Assembly (NCBI RefSeq): GCF_900005765.1
Contig: NC_041692.1
Location: 868,001-932,000, forward strand
Direction of reading: 5' to 3'
From: Plasmodium relictum
Lineage: Eukaryota; Apicomplexa; Aconoidasida; Haemosporida; Plasmodiidae
DNA: 64,000 nt
Position numbers and translations under genes: made by a program. This document shows, one piece after another, positions 1-11,573 of this stretch. A model generated the notes under the pieces. That model worked only from the letters and a program-made list of their open reading frames with translations, did no database searches and had not been told where the DNA came from. Numbering within the stretch: position 1 is the first letter of the stretch; every line of letters begins with the position of its first letter.

Positions 1-1
1 A

Positions 2-661
2 TTGTTATTGGATGAAATAAATAATAATCTAGATATTTATTTGAAAAATCTTTTGTTAAATTTTCTAAATTTTATCTACGAAGGAAATTATATATTAACC
101 ACTCATGATTTTTATATTATAAAAAATTTACAAAATATTCACAAAATAATTTATATTTTTGATTATCAGAATATTTTTACATTTTATAATGTAAAAGACT
201 TTATTGATAGTTTTTATAATTTTATTTTAAATTCTTTTAATGTATTTAAAAGGGATGGGGAATTACATAAAAAGTCTAATATAGCACAAATACTCAAAGA
301 TAATGATAATTCGTCAAATTTAAGTTATTACAAACAAGAAAGCACTCTAAATAGCTGTTTCAATAAAGACAATGAAATTAATATATTCAGAATAAATAAC
401 AGCGAGTGCGAAAATATCACTAAAAAGGAAGAAGAATTAAATAAAAAAAATTATGAAAAATATCTTTATGATAAATATGATTATGAAATATTAGACTTTT
501 TAAAGGGTCAAGTATTAAAAGAAAAAAACGAAAGAAAGAATTACGAACAAATAAATGTTCAAGAAAATAAAGAAAAAAAAAAAGTAAAGAAAAAAAATTT
601 TGGAGGTAAAGGATCTTCAGGAAAAATAAAAATAAAAAATTGGAAAAGATGGAAGAAGTGA
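2..661 (+). CDS. ABC-F family ATPase, C-terminal part (5' end outside window)
   Basis: The window opens inside the second nucleotide-binding domain of a soluble ABC-F protein. The first residues LLDEINNNLD are a Walker B/D-loop in which the usual PTNHLD is INNNLD, and GNYILTTHDFYIIKNL carries the H-switch histidine (TTHD). ABC-F proteins have no membrane domains and act on ribosomes or in translation control. After about residue 75 the protein is a charged, asparagine- and lysine-rich tail ending in a very basic stretch (GKIKIKNWKRWKK). P-loop and signature motif lie upstream and cannot be checked. The gene converges on the DENR gene, with about 320 bases between the stop codons. From memory the P. 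falciparum neighbour of the SUI1 gene is ABCF1, which would fit; the paralogue assignment is not proven here. Confidence 0.8.
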   Translation: MLLDEINNNLDIYLKNLLLNFLNFIYEGNYILTTHDFYIIKNLQNIHKIIYIFDYQNIFTFYNVKDFIDSFYNFILNSFNVFKRDGELHKKSNIAQILKDNDNSSNLSYYKQESTLNSCFNKDNEINIFRINNSECENITKKEEELNKKNYEKYLYDKYDYEILDFLKGQVLKEKNERKNYEQINVQENKEKKKVKKKNFGGKGSSGKIKIKNWKRWKK

Positions 662-979
662 AATGCAAATTAAAAATATAAATGTTGGATAAACAATAAA
701 GGATATTCACAAATTCAATAATAATAAAATGAATAACGTCAATAATTGTATTGTTAAGAAAAATATTATAAAATATAGTTATTATAACGATAATAAAGAC
801 ATTAAAATAAAAAGTTGATAATTTAAAAATTGGAATAATGATCATATTAGTTTTTTGAAAATACTTCTTCATATTTTATTTAGTTTAAACTCATATGAAT
901 ACATAAATATGCAGTATATAGTATATAAAAAAAGGATGAAAAATAAAAAAAAAAAAAAACTCATAAAAATGACATACAA
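662..979. other. Convergent 3' spacer
   Basis: About 320 bases between the ABC-F stop codon and the DENR stop codon. It is A+T-rich and holds no gene I can support. An open frame on the minus strand across 420-872 is hydrophobic, unlike any family, and half overlaps ABC-F coding sequence. The spacer presumably contains both 3' UTRs. Confidence 0.6.
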
Positions 980-2122
980 TTATTTTGGTGGTAAAAAAAC
1001 AAATTTATCTTCAGTTACTTCAGGACAATTTTTCATTATAACTTCAGCAATATTTTGTTCTACATCTCCCTATAAATGAGGAACCAAAGAAAAAGGAAAA
1101 AAAAAAAATTTTATTTATTTATTTATTTTTTTTTCATGTATTTATGTAAATAATTACTTGTATATCTATTTGATCTGGATTATTATTCGTTCCTTTAATA
1201 ACTGAAGAACCGCAAGCGTAAAATCTAGAGAAAATTTTTGCCATTTTTTCTAACTTAGCATATGTATGCAATCCCGTTACAACTGTCACAACTTTTTTTC
1301 TTGCTCTTGTTGTTTTTTGTATTGTTATTTTTTGATTGGCCTAAAAAAATAAGAAAACGCATGTAGATATATAGATGCAAATATATGTATCTATACATAT
1401 ATATATTTATGATATTACAACTTTGGGGATTTTTTTTGTTTGCTTTTTATTATTATTATCAGCTTCATTATTCATAATATCATAATTATATTTTTCTTTA
1501 TTTTCTTCTTTACACTCATTATAAAATTTTCCATATTCACAATATTCATATGGCATTCCACAAACTAAAAAAAAGAAAATAACAAACTTATTTCATATAT
1601 TAAACTTATTAAAAAAAAAAAAAAAAAAATATGCAATTATATAATTTTATAAATAACAAAAACATAACATTTAATTCATTTAAATTTTATATTGAAAAAA
1701 AATTTATAAATACATAAAAAAAAAAAAGAGAAAAAAAATTAATTTTTATTTTATTAGTTGATTTTACTTTTGCAGTATTCAACATTAACTGGTTCATATT
1801 TCTTTTTATCTTTATCTAAGTTATTATATGCTGTATTTTGATTTTCATCATTTCTGGAATTCGTTTCATCTTCTTTTATAATATTATTATTATCATTTCT
1901 TTTAATTTCATTTTCATTATCATTCTTACTTTTATTATTAATAGCAGTTTTAGTATTTTGCTTGTTACGTTTTTTTTCTTCTTTTTTATCTTTCATTTTC
2001 AAATATCTTAGCCTTCTATGAGAAATTTTTTCTTGTTCTTCTTGTTCTCCTTGTTCTTGTTCTTCTTCATCTCCTTCATTTTTCAAATTTATTTTATCAA
2101 ATTCTCTTTCTAATTCTTCCAT
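980..2122 (-). CDS. DENR: Density-regulated protein homologue (DENR, SUI1 domain)
   Basis: Four exons on the minus strand: 2122-1768, 1564-1419, 1340-1158 and 1069-980, giving 257 residues with consistent phases. Residues 1-110 are a charged, asparagine-rich linker. Residues about 113-137 hold the N-terminal zinc-binding-type motif VEYCKICGMPYEYCEYGKF, spanning the first splice junction, like the YCGVCSLPTEYCEY region of human DENR. Residues about 160-250 are the SUI1/eIF1-like domain: basic TTRARKKVVTVVTGL, then KIFSRFYACGSSVIKG and a C-terminal EDKFVFLPPK. DENR works with MCTS1 in non-canonical 40S recruitment, re-initiation and tRNA recycling. All family hallmarks are present; the long linker is a Plasmodium-style expansion. 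It is divergent from the gene at 3385, sharing a 1.3 kb spacer. Confidence 0.9.
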
Positions 2123-2135
2123 TTTGATTGCACAA

Positions 2136-2166
<31 letters not shown>

Positions 2167-3384
2167 AAATTACTAAGAAAATCTGGAGTAAAAATAAAAT
2201 CATATGGAAAACAATTTATGAAATGATTGAACAAGGGACTATATGAAATATTTTCATCTTTTAATTAATAATTCTATAAATAACTATCTTCTTTGTTATT
2301 ATTATACAATTTTTTTTTCTTTTTTTTTTTTTAATGAAAAAAAAAATGTACTTGCGTTTATTTATAAAAGGCACACCTACATTTACTATTATTAAGTATA
2401 TGAACATACTTTTTTTTTTTTTAATTAAATTATTACCTTGAAATCATTGTTATTTAAAAATTATTGTATTTTTTTTTTTTTTTTTTTTTTTTTATATTTA
2501 TTTTATAAAATAAAATAATGCACAAATATTAATCTTTTATCTAATATTTATCTGTTATAATTTTAAAAGCTTTAAATTCCTACTTTTTATAAATTTTTTT
2601 CTAGTAGTAAATTATCATTAAATTCCTATTTATTTTATGAAAAAAAAATTTATATTTTTCAATATATTTTATGTATAGACAAAATTTCATTATGACTAAA
2701 AAAGATATTATGTTATATTAATTTAAATTATTAAAAGTTCTATAATAAAATGAAAAAAAAAATAAAAAAATATTTCGTTAGTAAAAGATTTTTTTTTATT
2801 AACAAAAAACATATCTGGTAATCTAATATATTCAATTTAATATATCTTTTAAATTTGATTATATCTTTTAAATTTGATTATATTTTTTAAATTTTCTATG
2901 TACATATTTTTTTTTTAACAATTATATAAATACAATTTTTTTTATTAAGACGAAAAAATATAAAAGTTGTTATTACTATAATTATGATTTCATGAATCTT
3001 TTATTGAATAAATAAATATCCTTTTTTTTTTCTTTTTTTTTTTACTAATTCTAAAGTTTTATTAGTAAACTATCTTCATGTAAATATTAAAATATATAAA
3101 AATATAAAAAGATATTTGAAAGTTGTTATTTAGTTTTTGCTACATTTTTTTGCTTTATGTTAACATTTTTAAGGAAAAATTATTCAATATTAATATTGCG
3201 TATCTTTTTTTTTTTCTAGAAGAAAATTATAATTTAATCATTTTAAATTATATATAGTTTAAAAAGTAAATAATTATAAAAATACTATATACCAATATAA
3301 CTTCTAAATTTTTTTTCGTTTTAATTTTATACATTAACTATTAAATATACATATATATATATATATATTTATATATATTCTAAT
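2123..3384. other. Divergent intergenic region (DENR / 3385 gene)
   Basis: Roughly 1.26 kb of poly-T and poly-A tracts between two divergent start codons, so it should contain both promoters and 5' UTRs. A 19-base tandem repeat sits in the middle (2842-2897) and a short TA run lies just before the 3385 start. No open frame with coding character was seen. Confidence 0.6.
2842..2897. repeat. 19-bp direct tandem repeat, about 2.9 copies
   Basis: The unit ATATCTTTTAAATTTGATT is present exactly at 2842-2860 and 2861-2879, with a third degenerate copy at 2880-2897. It lies midway in the divergent spacer between DENR and the 3385 gene. It may be a slipped-strand minisatellite or may carry repeated factor sites; nothing here decides between them. 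Confidence 0.8.
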
Positions 3385-5037
3385 ATGAATTTTGAAAAAT
3401 GTGTTCAGTTTTTAAAAGAAAATTTCGAAAATATTGAAATACAGAAAATCGAAGAAGAAGTAAATTTGTACTTAATTAAAAAATTTGAAACATGTGAAAA
3501 TTTGAATGAATTAAATTACGAAATTGATGATAATTCATTAATTGAATTAATGGAAATTTTATCCAAGTTTGGAAATAAAAAAGGAAATTTATCGAACTTT
3601 TCTACAAAAAGAGAAAACAAAGAAAAAAGTTTTAATGAATATTTATTAAATAGTTTTGATAATATCAAAAATGAAGAGGATTCTTCTGCTGAATATGGTA
3701 AATTTCTGAATGAAGAAGAACAATTCTGCATTGATAATCAAAGTATTCTATTAAAAGATAATTGTTATGACAGTACTACTGAAAATAACAATGAGCAAAA
3801 TATAGAAATATCTCATAATATAAATGAAAAAATAAATTATAAAAATATAAAAAAAATAGATAATAATAATAATAGTGTTATAAAGGAAAATAATTATGAA
3901 AATATGATGGATATAATGTTTAGTGATAGTATAAATATGCAAAAAAAAGATAAAAGTAATAATTCTGAGGAAGAGGAGAAAAATCAATTTATTAAGAATA
4001 AAGAAAATGGCAATATAAATAAGTCATTGCGAAAAGAAGCAGCAGAAAAAAAAAATACAACAATACTAGAAATACTTTTTAGCAAATCATTATTAGACAA
4101 CGAGAATATAAAACAAAATATTTATGCAAAAAAATTTTATATTATAAATGAAGATATGTTTATCAACATTATTCTTATATTAGATAGAATTATATTACAA
4201 CTAATTGTATATTATAAGGAAAAAAAAATAGAGATAGAAGAACAGAATTCTCATTTTGAAAGATTTTTTAATATATTATATATACTGTTAAGTAATATAA
4301 GCTTTTATTCTAACGAAGAAAAATATAGAACTATTAAATTGAGTAACAGTAAAGTTAAAAATTATTTTTTGATTAATTCTGATATTTTTAATTTAGTTAA
4401 ATTATTGTTTGAAATTTTGAATTTCAACACAAGCTATAGTAATAATTTAAATAAAGAAGATTTTCAAAAGTTAGATGTAGAAATTATTAATCCAGAATCT
4501 TGTAATTTAATATGGAAATTTGAAAAAACATTTACTGATAAAGATTCTATTTTGTTTGAATTTGTTTTGTCATCAATTAAAATAATTATGAGTATAATAA
4601 ATAAAATTGCATCCAAAAAATGGATTACTATTGAAGAAGGTGAGTCAATTAATAAAATGCATATGATAAGTAAAAATGAAAATGATCGCAGGTTATTCCT
4701 AGAACAAAAGAAAGAGTTAGAAAAAATATCTAATAGAAGTACCCCAATTAATAATAAAATACTTCAGATTCATCAAAAAAATAAAGAAGAACAACAAGCA
4801 ATAAATGATATTCGAAAATTACATAACGAAAGATATAAAGAACATAAAGTTTATGGAAGTAATGAAAAATCTGATAAAAATAAAAATTCATGGAATAAAA
4901 AAATTTGGGAATCCAAAGAAAATAATAAATTCTCAAAAGATAATTTATTTTTAAATGAAGAGTTAGATGAAAAAAAAAAATTGAAAAGTAAAAAAAAAAT
5001 AAAAAATTTTTTAAAAAAATTATTTAAAAAAAACTAA
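3385..5037 (+). CDS. Unrecognised Plasmodium-type protein, 550 aa
   Basis: Single-exon frame starting at an ATG preceded by an A/T-rich leader. I do not recognise a family. Residues 1-70 are predicted helical and acidic (NFEKCVQFLKENFENIEIQKI). Residues 75-235 are asparagine/lysine/glutamate-rich low complexity. Residues 235-420 are a hydrophobic-helical region (MFINIILILDRIILQLIVYY, then LFEFVLSSIKIIMSIINKIA) that looks like an alpha-helical core rather than a membrane domain. The last 130 residues are highly charged, ending in a very basic segment KKIKNFLKKLFKKN. No signal peptide. Coding character is clear (codon-regular, long, no stops), but no function is offered. It lies head-to-tail with the BMT5-like gene after a 1.9 kb gap. 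Confidence 0.8.
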   Translation: MNFEKCVQFLKENFENIEIQKIEEEVNLYLIKKFETCENLNELNYEIDDNSLIELMEILSKFGNKKGNLSNFSTKRENKEKSFNEYLLNSFDNIKNEEDSSAEYGKFLNEEEQFCIDNQSILLKDNCYDSTTENNNEQNIEISHNINEKINYKNIKKIDNNNNSVIKENNYENMMDIMFSDSINMQKKDKSNNSEEEEKNQFIKNKENGNINKSLRKEAAEKKNTTILEILFSKSLLDNENIKQNIYAKKFYIINEDMFINIILILDRIILQLIVYYKEKKIEIEEQNSHFERFFNILYILLSNISFYSNEEKYRTIKLSNSKVKNYFLINSDIFNLVKLLFEILNFNTSYSNNLNKEDFQKLDVEIINPESCNLIWKFEKTFTDKDSILFEFVLSSIKIIMSIINKIASKKWITIEEGESINKMHMISKNENDRRLFLEQKKELEKISNRSTPINNKILQIHQKNKEEQQAINDIRKLHNERYKEHKVYGSNEKSDKNKNSWNKKIWESKENNKFSKDNLFLNEELDEKKKLKSKKKIKNFLKKLFKKN

Positions 5038-6921
5038 TAGCATTTTTTTTTTTTTTTTTTTGTTAGTATTCGTTTATTTAATTATTGAATTAGTTCATTT
5101 TTTTTTATTTTTTTTTTATTAAGAGATTAACATTTTTTTATATCTATCCTATTTACTATAAGTATTTTTTTTTATAAATTTATTATATTAACAAGTATAT
5201 TATTAATAATATTTAATTTTTTTTTTAATACTTTTTTTAAACTTTTGTAAAATTAATTTGACAGAGAAATAGTTTATTAAAAAAGGACAAATCAAGATTC
5301 ATATTAACTGTAGCTCCTAATTAAAACACTTTTACATTAATATTTTAAAAATAAAAATAACATTATTTTTAAACATTATATAATAATTATGAGAATAAAT
5401 ATAGTTACGAGAATGTTATAAGTTCCTTTATACTAATAATGCGAAAAAAAAAAAAAAAAAAATCAACAAAGAAAGCAAAAAACGGAAAAAGTAAAAGAGA
5501 AAAAAAAAAAAAAAAGAATAAAAATAAAAATTAAGGAATATATTCAAAAATATAATGAATATTACAATAGAGAAAATTGCAAAATATTTTTCCTTTTTTT
5601 TTTATCAACATAATATAAATCTATAAATTTTCTCTTATTCTTATTTTTCTTTGTATTACGTTTTATTATCTATTCATGCATATAATTATTTTTATTTCTT
5701 TTTTATCATGTAAAAATTTTTGTGAGTAAATTTAAAATTATTTTATGTATTTTGTATTTCTATTATTTATAAAATAAAATATTTTTTTCTTTTTATATTT
5801 TATCTAATGCTCAATTATACAAGAATATTAATTGTACACTTATACATTAACATAAATTTTATAAAGCATTTATTACATGATCGGCGATATAAATGTATAT
5901 GCATACATTATTTTTTGAAAGCAGTCTGAGTGGACTTTTTTTATTACAAATAAGTAAAATATAATCTATAATAACAATGTATTTCATTGATATAATAAAA
6001 AATTTAGGAATGTAACAGAGTTTTTTTTATTTTAATTATAAAATAAAACATATAAAAAAAAAAAATTAATAAAACCAAAAAAAAAATGTCATTGAAATAT
6101 TATTCGTAATATTACAATATCATACATAAATTTTTTTATAAGATGAATATTTAAATATAATTTCAGATATGAAAAAATAATAATTTGTTCAAAAAAAAAA
6201 ATTTTTAAATTAACTTTTAAATTCATTATTTACAAAAAATTTTCCATTCTTTTAAAATTTAAGATTCATTTTTTTGTAGTTTTAAGATTATTTTTTTTTT
6301 TTTTCATAACTTAAAAAAAAAAAAAAATAAAATAAAAAGCTTAAAAAAAAACTGAGAAAAATTAAAAATAACTAAAATGACAAAATTGAGAATAATTTAA
6401 AAAAGAAAAATAATTAAAAATAAAAATTCAAAGTAATTATATTTTTATTTTTAAAAACTACATAAGAAAAATTTATTAATAAAAGATATATGTACATATA
6501 TAAAAAGAATATTACAAAAAGATTTGACATAATTTGATGAATGCCTTTTATATATAATGAATAGTTTATTAAATTGTTGTTTTTCTTAAAATACAATTAA
6601 TTGTGATCAAAAAACTAAATAAATAAATAAAATACATTGAAAAAAAAAAAAAAAAAATTAAAAGAATAAAAAATTGAAAAAAAATATATAAAGAAGAAAT
6701 CGTAAAAATAAGTTCAAGTACAAAAAAAAAAAAAATTAAAAGATTGAAAGAATAAGAAAAAATTAAATAAAAAAAAAAAGATAAATTTTATAGTAGATTA
6801 ATAATTTTAAAAAAAATTATTATCTCTAAAATAAAATTTTGTATTTGATATTAATAATTAAAAATATAATCCAACATATTAGCGAACTTTTTCTTTTTTT
6901 TTTTTACATTTTTATCTGAAG
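5038..6921. other. Long intergenic spacer, one GC-richer patch
   Basis: About 1.9 kb with no convincing coding sequence. It is mostly poly-A/poly-T. One unusual patch at about 5878-5942 is richer in G+C, forms a short hairpin and runs into seven T residues (see separate entry). A 60-codon minus-strand frame at 6414-6596 has random composition and is not called. Confidence 0.6.
5878..5942 (+). ncRNA. Possible small RNA gene: GC patch, hairpin and T-run
   Basis: Inside an otherwise near-pure A/T spacer there is a patch containing GATCGGCGATAT and GCAGTCTGAGTGGACT. AGTC (5923-5926) can pair with GACT (5933-5936) around the loop TGAGTG, and seven T residues follow directly (5936-5942), as at a polymerase III stop. 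The loop also holds CTGA, a box D match, but the best upstream box C candidate (ATGATCG) is poor. Structured RNAs in A/T-rich Plasmodium genomes often show as such local GC peaks. No known family was recognised; this is a weak candidate. Confidence 0.15.
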
Positions 6922-7302
6922 ATGGTAAGAAATAAATATTTATAAGTTATATATAAAATAAAAAATACGTGTATATAGAGAGATAAAGAAGTAAATACTA
7001 CTGAAAGTACATTTTTCATACAAATACATTTGATATCATTGTTCCTTTATCTTTATTTATATATTTATTAATTAATATTAATATATACACATCTTTAAAT
7101 CACTTGGTTTTTAAAATATATTTTATCCCTTAATTATATGTTATTTTTACTTAAAGTTTTTTTTCATTTTTTTTTTTTCTAATTAGCCTTTTTGGCATAT
7201 GTATTTATATTTTATATTATATTTTTAAATACATGTGTTTAATTTTTAAAATTTTGTTGTTCCATTTCTTTTATGTTATGAAAATATATGTATTTTTTCT
7301 TA

Positions 7303-7343
<41 letters not shown>

Positions 7344-8049
7344 GAGAATATTACTATTTGGTGATGAAAATTTCAGTTTTTGTAATGGATTTTTAGTAGA
7401 TCATGAAGATGATATTGTTGAAATATGTAGTTGTTTAAAAGAAAATGAATTAAAACAAGAAAGTAAAAACAATATTCAATCCTTAAATAAAAATGTTGTT
7501 ATTCATTATGGTATAAATCCAGTTCAATTAAAATCAAAATTTCCTCCGAATACTTTTGATGCTCTATATTATATTTTACCTGGATTATCATTTCATGGAT
7601 ATCCAGATTTTATTGATCCTCAAACAGAAATGTTTAAATTACGTTTAAATTTATTTTGTTTTAGTTTTTTAAAAAGCAGTAAAAATATAATAAAACCTGA
7701 TGGTTATGTTTATTTGTTATTCCCAGAAGAAACAGGAAAAGATATTTCTGCGAATAATAATGATAATGATAATATATCTTCTACTGCTATTGGTAATAAG
7801 ACAACGAATTTGCCCTTTTTACCAATAGAACCGAAAAAATTAGCTAGATTTTGCAATGTGTTAAGAGAAAATAGCAAAGATTATAATTTAAATTTATCTG
7901 CTCACCCTAATTGGATACCTGTTTTGTTTAATATGCCTATTGTAAATGAGATACCAGAATGGTTAAAAAATTGTAAATATTTTTGTTTTAAAATGACAGA
8001 AACGGATTATAAAAATAAAATGTATAAAAGTAATTCTATCAATGACGAA

Positions 8050-8089
<40 letters not shown>

Positions 8090-8931
8090 GTAATAATAAC
8101 AACAATAATAATAATAATAATACGCAAAATGAAGGAGAACAAGAAGAAAATAATGCAAATAATAATGAAAATGAAGAAAATAAAGAAAAAGAAGAAGATC
8201 CAGATGAATATAATGTTTTGAAAATTCCCCCTCAAGTCTTTGACTACCCAATTGAAAAATTGGGACATGTTAATGAATGCTTTTTATTTAAACTTTATTC
8301 AATTAATAGTAAAAGTGTATTAATATCAAGATTAACCTTAAAGTATGATCCTAGGATTTCAGGATGGAAAGGAGACAATAAAATAAAAAAAGATATGTTA
8401 AATAACATCCCAATGAACAATATGCCTATGAATATACCAATGAATATGCCCATGAATATGAATAATATGAATATGATGAAAAACGTGAATAATTTAATGA
8501 ATATAAATAAATTTAAAGGTGGGAAATATAAAAATAAGGCAACTAAAAATGAATTTCAACAGCAATATAAAAATAACATGATTCAGAATAATATGAATTA
8601 TTCCATAAATAAAAAAGGAAGTATGAATTTACCTCCACCACCACCAACAAATATCAGTATACAACCAAATAATGTTAATATTCCAAATCAAAATATTAAT
8701 TATAAACAAAACAACTTTCCTTTTGTTAATAACTTTAAGAATATGCCTAACAATTTATCTCAAAATGTCCAAAATACCATTACGAATATGCCTATGAATG
8801 TTAATCCGAATATGTCCAGTAGTATGATGAATCCTTATATTAATGGGGGATATAACAATAATTTCAGAAATAATATGTATCAACAAAATATACCTTTACC
8901 TCCTCCAATAAATAATTTTAATAAAAAGTAA
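6922..8931 (+). CDS. BMT5-like (DUF2431) Rossmann-fold putative rRNA methyltransferase
   Basis: Two exons: 6922-6924 (the ATG alone, followed by GTAAGA) and 7345-8931, giving 529 residues. Without this micro-exon the conserved N-terminus has no start, because the first methionine in the second exon is residue 97. Residues 2-130 match the DUF2431/BMT5 pattern: RILLFGDENFSF in place of ILLVGEGDFSFS, then FDALYYILPGLSFHG at the position of FDxIIFNFPHxG, then an IKPDGYVYLLFPEE strand. BMT5 methylates U2634 of yeast 25S rRNA at N3. The glycine-rich motif is altered, so activity is uncertain. Downstream come a polyasparagine tract (from residue about 234), a methionine/asparagine/proline-rich region (PMNMPMN repeats, about 355-385) and PPPPP-type segments. 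Confidence 0.75.
8049..8125 (+). repeat. Imperfect (AAT)n microsatellite encoding polyasparagine
   Basis: A run of AAT codons with a few AAC/AGT interruptions inside the BMT5-like gene, encoding a nearly pure asparagine tract. Typical Plasmodium low-complexity expansion, likely length-variable among isolates. Confidence 0.85.
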
Positions 8932-9714
8932 ATGCACTCATCCACTTATATATATGAATAATTAAATAAATTTTTGGTGTATTTAAGTATTTCATATTTT
9001 TAATTATACCACTGTTCAATACTATTATTTATACAAATAATTTATATTGTTAATAAATAAATATTACAACTCCATATTTTATATATATGCTTATTTCATC
9101 AAATTTTTAAAAGAAATTTATTTTATTTCATATTTAATTTTATTAAAATTTATGAAGTTCAAAAGAGATTAATTTTTTTTTCTTTTTTCTTTTTTCATTT
9201 CTCTTATTCTTTTTTCTTTTCTTTTTTTTAAATATTCATTTTATTTCATTTTATTTATATGTATTCCGCAAGATATATAAAAAAAAATTATTAATTTATT
9301 AATTATTTCTCTTTTTTTTTTCCCCTTTTTTTTTTTATTTATTTACTTCAATATATAAGAAGTTTTTGTACTAAATTACATATATATTCATTGCAATAAA
9401 AAACTGAAGTAATTGTATATAAGTTTTTATTAAATATATATATACATATGGATACATGTATATATATATTTATAGAAAAAATAAACCCCAAAAATTTTGA
9501 ATTTAGAATATGTTAGGTTCTAAATTATTTTTGCTATATAGATGAAAGTTTTACATATATAAAATTTATAGAAATACTTAATAAATAGAAAATATACCTT
9601 TAAATATAAAAAAATATTTAAAAAAAAAAATAAATGTAATATATATTAATATTTTTATTTATTTTTTTTTTTTTAATGTGCATTTTTCGTTTTAGAATTT
9701 ATCAAGGACCCAAC
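8932..9714. other. Intergenic spacer
   Basis: About 780 bases of A/T-rich sequence with pyrimidine-rich stretches (about 9165-9345) and no coding frame. A splice-acceptor-like TTTTAG ends at 9695, 19 bases before the next ATG, so a 5' UTR intron or an unseen upstream exon of the next gene may end here. Confidence 0.5.
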
Positions 9715-10544
9715 ATGAATATGAAAAGAAAAAATGATTTATATAGTGGTGATAATATGGAAAAAAATTATGATAATTATAATATGAAGGTATGCAAAAT
9801 GGAAACTAATTTTTAATTTACATTTATCTTCTTCTGTATTATTTTCCTTTTACTACTTTAAAATAAGATATATATATATTCTACTTAAAAATTTATTATT
9901 AAAATTATTGTTTTATTTATTTATTTTTTTAGGATCATTACAAATCGGACGATGATAACAGTACTTGCTATATTTCTAATTTTTGATATTTTTATATATT
10001 TTATATAAAATAGAAAAAAAAATAAATAAAATAAATAAATTGCAAAAAATAAGAACAATAATTAAAAGGATATAATAAAAAAAAAAAAAATTAAAAAAAA
10101 CTGAAAAAAATGCAATTGAAGAAAAACAAGAATAATATAAAAATATTCATAGTTATTATAATATAAAGAATTTAGTTAATAAAAAGAATCATTAAATTTA
10201 TAATACAAATGTTTTTAACTCCATTAAAATGAAAAAATCTAATTTATCAAATATATAATTTTTCTTATAAATTGTAAATATATTTATTAAAACTATTATT
10301 TTTTTTTTTAGATATAAACAAAGATAATATATGCAATGATGATTATGATTTAGAACAATGTGACAATGTAACAAATCAAAAGAATATTCAGAACAAAAAT
10401 TCAGAGGATCCAGATTACTACTTGTAATTAAATACTATAAAAATAAAAAAAAATAAATTAAGAAATTGTATTTTAATTTTTTTTTTATATTTTTATAGCT
10501 TAAAACAAAGAGCTAGAGAATCCAACCAATATGGTACATACTAA
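9715..10544 (+). CDS. Unrecognised small acidic protein, four short exons, 86 aa
   Basis: Exons 9715-9789, 9933-9960, 10312-10423 and 10499-10544 join in phase into MNMKRKNDLYSGDNMEK... ending ESNQYGTY. All junctions have GT and AG. The C-terminal segment DPDYYFLKQRARESNQYGTY, which spans the last intron, looks conserved and ordered, while the middle is acidic and asparagine-rich. I do not recognise the family. The frame is open for six codons 5' of the ATG back to a TTTTAG acceptor at 9695, so an upstream exon could exist. The small size, four exons and consistent phases argue for a real gene, easily missed because no exon exceeds about 110 bases. Confidence 0.6.
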
Positions 10545-11274
10545 AAAGTGTATTATTATGTAGATATATCATCTTTATTTTTCTTATTTTTTTAATTGTT
10601 TACTTATTTATAAAATTGTTATCATTTATATATTTGTAATATTTTAAAATTTACTAAGCTTTTTTATATATTTTTATTTTATAAATCTCATGCATTTTAT
10701 TAATTTTTTTCTATGTATAAAGTGTTACGTTCATAAATATAATTAGAACTTGAGTAATGTTCTGTGTATAATTATAAAATAAAAAAAAATTTTAATTTTT
10801 AAAATGATTTATTATGCAATTATATATATATACATATATATATTAATTTGAACATTATTTTAAAAGTTTTTTTTTTTTTTTATTTTCTAATGTAACTTGT
10901 AAATATAATTATTTTTGAATTATTAATTTATACAAAATTAAAAAAAAATAAATATTATGCTAAAACAAAAAGTTTTAAAATTTAATTTAAATAATAATGA
11001 AGAAATAATTTTTAAATTGATTCAAAAGAATATTATTTAAAAGTTGTTAATTAAAAGTTTAATTACTCATTTTTGAATAAGAATTTTTATAAAAGATTAA
11101 AGCTTAAGGTGTAGGTATTCATGCATATATATCTGAAATATATATGTTTAAAATATATGTTTTTATAAATAATTTAATGTAACAAAGTAATATATATACA
11201 AAACATTTTATTTCTTTTTTTTTTAATTTTTATGTAAATTAAAATAAAAACATAAATCTTATTAAATTCTTTTA

Positions 11275-11329
<55 letters not shown>

Positions 11330-11573
11330 CAAATAAATAAATATATGATAAATAGGGGAATAAGCTATAATTATAAATAGTGAAATATTAATAAAATGAA
11401 AATGAAAAAATAAAAAATTATCGAAATACTATTAAATAATTATATAAAAATAAAACCTATTCATTGTCAACAATAAATAAAAATTACAAATATATACTTT
11501 ACACTTCTGTTCATTTGTTTTCTTTTTTTTTAAAACTTTTTTCAATATTTAAAGAATTAAAACATACGCTTAA
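10545..11573. other. Convergent spacer with long TA microsatellite
   Basis: About 1 kb between the stop codons of two convergent genes. It holds a 49-base uninterrupted TA run (11278-11326) and otherwise poly-A/poly-T sequence. No gene seen. Confidence 0.6.
11278..11326. repeat. (TA)n microsatellite, 49 bases
   Basis: Uninterrupted alternating TA, the longest in the window, in a convergent intergenic spacer. Expected to be highly length-polymorphic and prone to extrusion; useful as a strain marker. Confidence 0.9.

Noticed and set aside
420-872. 150-codon minus-strand hydrophobic frame
   Set aside because: Half of it is antisense to the ABC-F coding sequence; Phe/Ile/Leu-rich as expected for A/T-rich DNA; no family resemblance.
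7963-8268. Minus-strand Ile/Tyr-rich frames opposite the BMT5-like gene
   Set aside because: Antisense of the polyasparagine (AAT)n tract.
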